Assembly: GCA_037074765.1 (NCBI GenBank)
Contig: JBAMDO010000164.1
Location: 62,001 to 126,000, forward strand
Direction: 5' to 3'
DNA: 64,000 nucleotides
From: Mansonella perstans
Taxonomy: Eukaryota; Nematoda; Chromadorea; Rhabditida; Onchocercidae
The position numbers and the translations under genes are program-made. A model generated the notes under the pieces. The model had not been told where the DNA came from, made no database searches, and was given only the letters and a program-made list of their open reading frames with translations. The stretch's first letter is position 1; every line of letters starts with the position of its first letter. Shown piece by piece: positions 58,201 through 64,000 of the stretch.

Positions 58201-58377
58201 TGTTGACATGTGAATTGATCGTACTGAATTCTTCATTTCTGCTAATATTATTTATTTCTGACATATTTCATCAGTCAACAAAGGTCTATGCTTGCTTGCT
58301 TGCTTGCATAGACCAAATAATAAGAGATGATGATGGAGAAACAAATAAAAATGAAATTAATCATCAGTCAATCAATC

Positions 58378-58541
58378 ATAAAATTCCATTTCCTACATAT
58401 GGGACACATAGAAAAACAGAAATCGGAAAATATTACACAAATATATAAGTATGATTAAGCCATAAAATTACAATTCCTACGTAGAACACATAGAAAAACA
58501 GAAATCAAAAAATATTACACAATCATATAAGTATGATTAAG
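58378..58541. repeat. Two-copy tandem duplication, about 83 bp unit
   Basis: Both units contain CATAAAATT(C/A)CA, TTCCTAC, ACACATAGAAAAACAGAAAT, ATATTACACAA, TATATAAGTATGATTAAGCC. About 90 percent identical by eye. Confidence 0.92.
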
Positions 58542-58574
58542 CCTCTTTTGCTTGTGTCGCTGATTGCTTTGCTT

Positions 58575-59025
58575 ATTCATCATAATTTCATTTCATTTCA
58601 TCGCTTTCATTGCTTCAATTCTTCAAATGAAATTTAATTGTAATTTCATTATTTGCAATAACAATAATTTGTACTCGATCACTTAATTCGATCATTAATT
58701 CATTGAGGACATTGAGGACTTTAATCGAAATTAATTGAACAATTCGATCGTTTTATTGAGGACAATAACTTGGACTCGATCATTAATTCGATCGTTCATT
58801 GATTCATCGAGGACAAATTAATCGGAGCCAAGCCTTGGCTACGACCATCTTGCTTATTCATCATAATTTTATTTAATTTCATCGCTTTCATTGCTTCAAT
58901 TCTTCAAATGAAATTTAATTTATTGTGATTTCATTTCGATCGTTTTATTGAGGACAATAACTTGGACTCGATCACTTAATTCGATCGTCGATTCTATCGT
59001 TAATTCGAACATTCATTGATCATCA
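58575..59025. repeat. Two-copy tandem duplication, about 280 bp unit, with GATCG-rich part
   Basis: Units share TTCATCATAATTT, CATCGCTTTCATTGCTTCAA, TTCTTCAAATGAAATTTAAT, GAGGACAATAACTTGGACTC and GATCACTTAATTCGATCGT. Confidence 0.85.
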
Positions 59026-59059
59026 TCATCATCATCTGCCATATTTTAACTTAAGCCAA

Positions 59060-59575
59060 TTTTAAATTTAAGAACATTCCTGAATTTTGCTATTGAGAAA
59101 ATCAAAGGGATCTTTGAAATATCTATAAGTTTCAAGTTCTCTCAGGATCTCTCGGGAATGAAGCTCCTTTCTCTCATTGAAATTATTCTTGCTGTGTATT
59201 TCATTCGCCCGCGATTTCCCATATACTTTAACTTAATCCAATTAAACATTCCTGAATTTTGCTGTTTGAGAAAATCAAAGCAATCTTTGAGAAATATCTT
59301 ATAAGCTTTATTTTCTCTCGGCAATGCAACTCAACTTTCACTCTCAGAAAATTATTCTTACTGTGTATTTCATTCTCCCGCGATTTTCCATATTCACAAT
59401 TCACTCAAGTAACAGCCTATCCAGAAACTTTGCTTTTTCTTAGACTGAAATCTCTAAAGTTTCAATTTCTTTCGAGAATGCTACTCCTTCACTCTCATTG
59501 AAATTATTCTTGCTGTGTATTTCATTCTCTCGCGATTTTCCATATTCTCCATTCATGGATCAGCTTATTCAAAAA
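59060..59575. repeat. Three-copy tandem array, about 180 bp unit
   Basis: Units share ACATTCCTGAATTTTGCT, GAGAAAATCAAAG, TCTTTGA(G)AAATATCT, TCTCTC(A/G)GGAATG, CTCTCATTGAAATTATTCTT, GCTGTGTATTTCATTC and CGCGATTTTCCATAT. Opposing short frames at 59142-59324 and 59259-59501 are chance. Confidence 0.9.
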
Positions 59576-59667
59576 CTTCATGTCTTTTTCTCAGACTCAG
59601 GATATCAGGATGCTTTCAAATGTTTTGTTTTTAATTTGCAGTTATTAATTAGCTATTAAAAGTTCTC

Positions 59668-59760
59668 ATGAAACTTGCTTACCCAATTACTTACATTGCT
59701 TACCCAATTACCTACATTGCTCACCCAATTATCTATATTGCTTACTCAATTATCTACACC
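59668..59760. repeat. 21-bp minisatellite ATTGCTTACCCAATTACCTAC
   Basis: Four to five units of exactly 21 bp. The period keeps a reading frame with a seven-residue repeat, but the frame has no support as a gene. Confidence 0.92.
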
Positions 59761-60359
59761 GGAAATAATCAATTCGTGATATTTCTGAAAAATATCCTGG
59801 AACCTGCTTGTATTCCAAGGTGCATAATCATTATCTACACCAAAATATACATAATTTATATTATTATAAATTGATTATGTATATTTCATTGGTGTCATTA
59901 TCATTATTGTAATTGGTGCTCTGGATAATCATTATCTCTCTCAATATTATCGTAATCAATTCATTATCACCATCATTATCAATTCGTTACCATTAATCAT
60001 TATTTACATAATCAATTACCGTGATTTTTTCGAAAAATCTTTAACGCATTTCTTTTTAGTTAAATTATGTCAGAGAGATTTTTTTTACAGTAAAAGTTTT
60101 CTAAAATCAATTAAAGATTGACCTTTGTCCTTTGTCCATTTGTCCATAATATATTGCTAGGCTTTTTTTCCTATTTTCATTACTGAGATGCTGAATGCTT
60201 GACCGGAAAAGCCAAAAAAAAGATTGACGCATTCTGGAATAAATGAATTTCGCCTATACTTCTACTATTGTTCCGGAATGAATGAATTTCTGGAACGAAG
60301 GTTGGATTTCGCCTGTACTTCTATTGTACCGGACACGGTTGACAACCTGTCGTCGAACT

Positions 60360-61160
60360 TTGTTGTGTTCGCTTTTATCACTATCATTAGTATCATAATA
60401 TCTATGTTGTCATTATAATATTATCATCATACTCATATCTTATCATCATATATTGTCATCATACTCATAAATTATCATCATACTATGTTATCATATTCAT
60501 TAACATCATAATATCACATTATATTATCATAATATTATCATCATACTCATATGTTATCGCCGTATATTATCATCATACTGTGTTTATCATAATCATTAGT
60601 GTCATAATATCATATTATATTATCATAATATCATCGTCGTGTGTGTGCACTCTGTGTCTGTGTGTGTGTGTGTATATCTGTGTCTGTGTGATTATCATCA
60701 TACTCATATATTATCATTATGCTGTTATTATCATTAGTATCATAATATCATATATATTATCATAATATTATCATCACACTCGTATATTATTACCATACTG
60801 TGTATCACAATCATTAGTGTCATAATATTATATCATATTATAATATTATCATCATATGTTATTATCATATTGTTATCATCATGTTATTAGCATCATAATA
60901 TCAATACAGATAGAGATGACTATATGACTCATATTATATTATCACCACACTCATATATTATCAAAATATCATCATATATTATCATCATACGGTGTTATCA
61001 TCATATCAATACATATGACTATATGTCATTAATGTAGGCATGCGTGTCGATAGCTGTGGGTGTCTGTGTTTGTGTCTGTCACAATCATTAGTATCAGAAT
61101 ATCTGTGTGTTATCATATCATTAGCATCATAATATCAATACAGATGACTGTATGTCATAA
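60360..61160. repeat. Long array of ATCATCATACTCATATATT / ATTAGTATCATAATATC units
   Basis: Dozens of degenerate ATTATCATCATA, CATTAGTGTCATAATATC and TATATTATCATAATATTATC words with loose higher-order periods of about 40-160 bp. TGTGTCTGTGTGTG patches are embedded near 60640-60690 and 61040-61080. Confidence 0.85.
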
Positions 61161-61275
61161 TGTATGCATGCATTGTCGATATCTGTGTGTGCGTGTCTGT
61201 GTGTGTGTATTGAAAAATGCATTGGACTATTTAAAATGCATTTAAATTCAGACAGTGATGATGGGTGATGAGATG

Positions 61276-61276
61276 A

Positions 61277-61335
<59 letters not shown>

Positions 61336-61362
61336 AGTGTGTGTGTGTGTGTATATGTGTGT

Positions 61363-61460
<98 letters not shown>
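61276..61460. repeat. GT microsatellite, about 185 bp, interrupted
   Basis: GT repeats with interruptions (GTATGTGAGTGTG, GTATATGTG) near 61330-61370, then an uninterrupted run of about 85 bp. Poly-Cys/Val and poly-His/Thr frames through it are artefacts. Confidence 0.97.
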
Positions 61461-61700
61461 GCATGGTTGGAACACACACATACACATTCATACACTTAAG
61501 AGAGTTTGCTTTCTGACTAATATTATTACCTTTTGAAAGAGTCATTTTTATTAATTTCATTTCATATCATTTCAGAAAACATTGATCGAAATCTTGAAGA
61601 ATTGCTTAATTAGTACCCAGAAACTTAATCAGTATCCAAAAACCCTAATCAACACTCTTAATTAGTATCCAGAAACCTTGAAGTAAGCACCTTTTCTTCT
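61461..61700. other. Short stretch with AATTAGTA(C/T)CCAGAAAC(C)TT units
   Basis: About three short units of TTAATTAGTATCCAGAAACC at 61605-61680. No gene was seen. Confidence 0.6.
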
Positions 61701-61704
61701 TATC

Positions 61705-62035
61705 CATACGAAACTTTCTACTGTGGAATCATCTCCATTTTCTGTAGTAATCAGCATTCTTTAATGCTGGCTTCTATAATCATTTTTGTTCTTGAATCCG
61801 TTCCGATCGATATCCGATCTGTTCTGATAGGCCCTTGCAATCTGTCCATCACATTTTGCATGTACATGGAAAGTGCTTTGAAACTTTCTGCTGAAATTAA
61901 CTCCGTAATGGTTTTCTGTAATCAGTTACTGGTTTACTTGCTCTTGAATCCGTTCCGGTCGGTTCCGGTCGGTTCCCGATAGGTCCATTAGGTCCTTGCA
62001 ATTCATCACATTGAAAGTGCTTTGTGCCCTCTCTG
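61705..62035. repeat. Two-copy tandem duplication, about 165 bp unit
   Basis: Both units contain GAAACTTTCT(A/G)CTG, TTTTCTGTA(G)TAATCAG, CTTGAATCCGTTCCG(A/G)TCG, GATAGG, CCTTGCAAT, ATCACATT and GAAAGTGCTTTG. Confidence 0.88.
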
Positions 62036-62119
62036 GAATGTTTTATTTGATATGATTATGATGGAGGAGCAGCAAAAGAGTCATTTTGATTGCATTAAAT
62101 GATCATTTTATTTCTAACG

Positions 62120-62480
62120 GCGCATAAATATACCCATTTGGTGGACACCTTTTGGGCAAATGAGACGGGCAAATGATACTGCCCATAAATATAGCCATGC
62201 CATTTTGTGGGGCACCGGTGTGTTTTTGGGCAAATGAGACGGGCAATGAGAGAGACTCATTTCACTTTTTGATTTTATTTTATTCAATTTTGCCCAAATA
62301 TCTATAAATCCAATTTGCCCATAAATATAACCAATTTTGCCCAAATATTTATATCCAATTATAGCCATGCCATTTAGTGGGCACCGGTGTGTTTTTGGGC
62401 AAATGAGGCGTGCAATGAGAGAGACTCATTTCACTTTTTGATTTTATTTTATTCAATTTTTAGCCTAAATATCCAATTTC
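62120..62480. repeat. Two-copy tandem duplication, about 171 bp unit, plus a partial copy
   Basis: Units near 62190 and 62362 share TATAGCCATGCCATTT, GTGGG(G)CACCGGTGTGTTTT, TGGGCAAATGAG(A/G)CG, GCAATGAGAGAGACTCATTT and CACTTTTTGATTTTATTTTA with few differences. Confidence 0.93.
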
Positions 62481-62639
62481 AATTTCATTTAGGCCCTTCG
62501 AAATTGCTTCTTTCGAAGGACCTAAATGGCCCAGCTCACATGTATATGTCGCCATATCCTTTTCCTTATATGATGAATATTACTGCTACATTAAGTCTGC
62601 ATATTACTTTGATTTTATTTTTTATTACTTTATTACTTT

Positions 62640-62830
62640 CAGAACTCTCGGGAACTTTCGCGAAATTAAGTGGTAGATTAATTAAGTATCGAAATTAAGT
62701 AGTAACCATTATCTGTTCGCCCTTAAATAACTTCATCTCTTCGCCTCTCTTATTACTTTCAGAACTTTCGAGGACTTTCGCGAAATTAAGTAACCTTCTT
62801 AATTAAGTAACCCCTTCTTAAGTTCCTTTT
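62640..62830. repeat. Two-copy tandem duplication, about 110 bp unit
   Basis: ATTACTTTCAGAACT(C/T)TCG, GGACTTTCGCGAAATTAAGT and TTAATTAAGTA blocks are repeated. Confidence 0.85.
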
Positions 62831-63004
62831 CTCAGTTACTTTAAGAGTTCGATTCAAGTTTCAAGCTATCTTATCTCTTTCATCTAAAACAATTCATTAA
62901 TTAATTAGCAGCAGTGAATCCCCCACCTTTCTGGTATTTCCGAGGATTCCGAGACTATATTGCAAATAAGTTTGAACTTTGAACTGGACAAATAGACTAG
63001 ACTT

Positions 63005-63190
63005 TCGAGTCTCTAATTCTTTTAATGACAGGTCAGAATCAAATGATACTTTGATCGAATCTTCAATTCTTTTAATGACAGACCAGGAATGATACTTTGA
63101 TCGAGTCTTTAATTCGCTTAATGGCGGATCAGGAATGGTACTTTGATCGAGTCTCTAATTCTCTCAATGACAGATCAGAGATGATACTTA
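63005..63190. repeat. Four-copy tandem array, about 54-58 bp unit
   Basis: TCGAGTCT(T/C)TAATTC, TTTTAATGACAG(A)TCAGGAATG and ATACTTTGA recur in register. Confidence 0.92.
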
Positions 63191-63310
63191 CTGTTCGTCT
63201 TCGAACATGTCCTTCTCAAGTTAAAAATTTTGAATTTAAAAAATTGCAAATCGTCCAGCCTAGCAGTGGGGGAATCCGGGACAGATTGGAATAATAATAA
63301 AACCCAGCTA

Positions 63311-63546
63311 AAATTGTATCCAGAAATAGTAAAGATTTTCTGGAATTATCGAAGAATTATGGATGATAATATTACCGTAAGTTAGCTAGATTGTTTCTAG
63401 AAATGGCAGAGATTTTCTAGGATTACAAAGGAATTATGGATGATAATATTACGGTAAATTAGCTAGAATTGTATCAAAAATGGCAGAGATTTTCTGGACT
63501 TTTCTGGATTTATCCAGTTATAGATGATAATATTACCGTAAGTTAG
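63311..63546. repeat. Three-copy tandem array, about 83 bp unit
   Basis: Units share TGTATCCAGAAATAG / TGTTTCTAGAAATGG, CAGAGATTTTCTGGA, GAATTATGGATGATAATATT and TACCGTAAGTTAGCTAG. TACCGTAAGT is a donor-like word in two units, but no exon is apparent. Confidence 0.92.
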
Positions 63547-63654
63547 TTTTTAACTAATTGATCCGTTTTTTTGGAAGGGAGAATTATGTGGTCAATTTTA
63601 TTTTTCTTCAGTTCAATTTGACGAAGTCTATCATACCCACCCTTACAGTTGCCG

Positions 63655-63780
63655 ACTGATAAGAAATGTTTTGTCTCGGTTGTTCGTGAGATAGCGGGGA
63701 ATGTTTTGTCTTGGTTGTTCGGTAGGTAGGGGGAAATGTTCTGTCTCGGTTGTTTGAGAGATAGCGGGGAAGACATTTGA
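63655..63780. repeat. Three-copy tandem array, about 42 bp unit
   Basis: GAAATGTTTTGTCTCGGTTG followed by TTCGTGAGATAGCGGGGAA or a diverged form. The opposing 77-90 codon minus-strand frames derive from this array. The remaining 63781-64000 holds nothing I recognise. Confidence 0.9.
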
Positions 63781-64000
63781 GAGAAGCAATAGTCGGTGGG
63801 CAACAGCGATAGCAATGCTTGTTCTGTGGGAATGCAACAGCAAGCTTTTTTCGCTATTGTGGTGATGGGGATGCAATTATCAATATTGAAGGAAAGGCAA
63901 GTGCTATTTAATTGCAGTAATTCAAAATTAAAAGTAAGCTAAATTAATTGTTTCGCTTGAATTATTTATCTCAAAAATGCTAAAAATGCATGAAATTTAA

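Noticed and set aside
59668..59874. 68-codon frame with a seven-residue repeat
   Set aside because: The 21-bp minisatellite period happens to be a multiple of three; the frame has no other support.
61127..61560. Open frames of 79-122 codons on both strands
   Set aside because: Same artefact, from the GT repeat at 61276-61460.
62840..62880. tRNA B-box-like GTTCGATTC
   Set aside because: No matching A box upstream at tRNA spacing and no cloverleaf could be drawn.

Overview
The window looks like eukaryotic, probably animal, nuclear DNA. It is AT-rich and full of CA/GT, CT/GA and AT-type microsatellites. No operons, ribosome-binding sites, rRNA, tRNA or transposase/polymerase reading frames were recognised, and the few coding-like stretches are bounded by GT..AG splice-like signals. 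I could not identify the species.

Layout. (1) 1-8476 is non-coding sequence repeated almost perfectly at 20683-32768, in the same orientation. The duplication has two near-identical blocks: 1-2870 matches 20683-23551, and 3141-8476 matches 27418-32768. Between them copy 1 has 270 bp and copy 2 has 3866 bp, including a CA-repeat-cored minisatellite at about 25690-26826. By eye the two copies differ at only 3 substitutions but at least 8 indels, most in homopolymers or short repeats. (2) 8477 to about 17040 is an island of different texture. It is nearly free of the tandem duplications seen elsewhere and holds the only convincing coding sequence, on the minus strand: a Ser/Asn/Thr-rich C-terminal region at 8625-9146, continuing upstream to about 9462 through two homopolymer length changes, with a polyadenylation-like ATTAAA at 8549-8554. 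Weaker candidate exons on the same strand lie at 11.8-12.0, 14.2, 15.25-15.48, 15.84-16.08 and 16.13-16.30 kb. They may be upstream exons of the same gene, a second gene, or a decayed copy. (3) About 17041-20682 and 32769-64000 hold no gene I can support. Most of this sequence is built from local, imperfect, direct tandem duplications, with units of about 12-220 bp in 2-7 copies, many rich in TGACA/TGTCA words.

The most notable points are the pervasive local tandem duplication with a repeat-free gene island, the recent large duplication whose copies differ mainly by indels, two arrays whose every unit carries a microsatellite (CA at 25.7-26.8 kb, CT at 44.85-45.6 kb), and a 43-bp duplication at 40838-40918 carrying two exact EGR-type zinc-finger sites in an AT-rich setting. 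All coordinates of imperfect repeats are approximate because they were read by eye. Stop codons are frequent in AT-rich DNA, but open frames of 60-110 codons are still expected by chance at this window size, so most such frames were not annotated.
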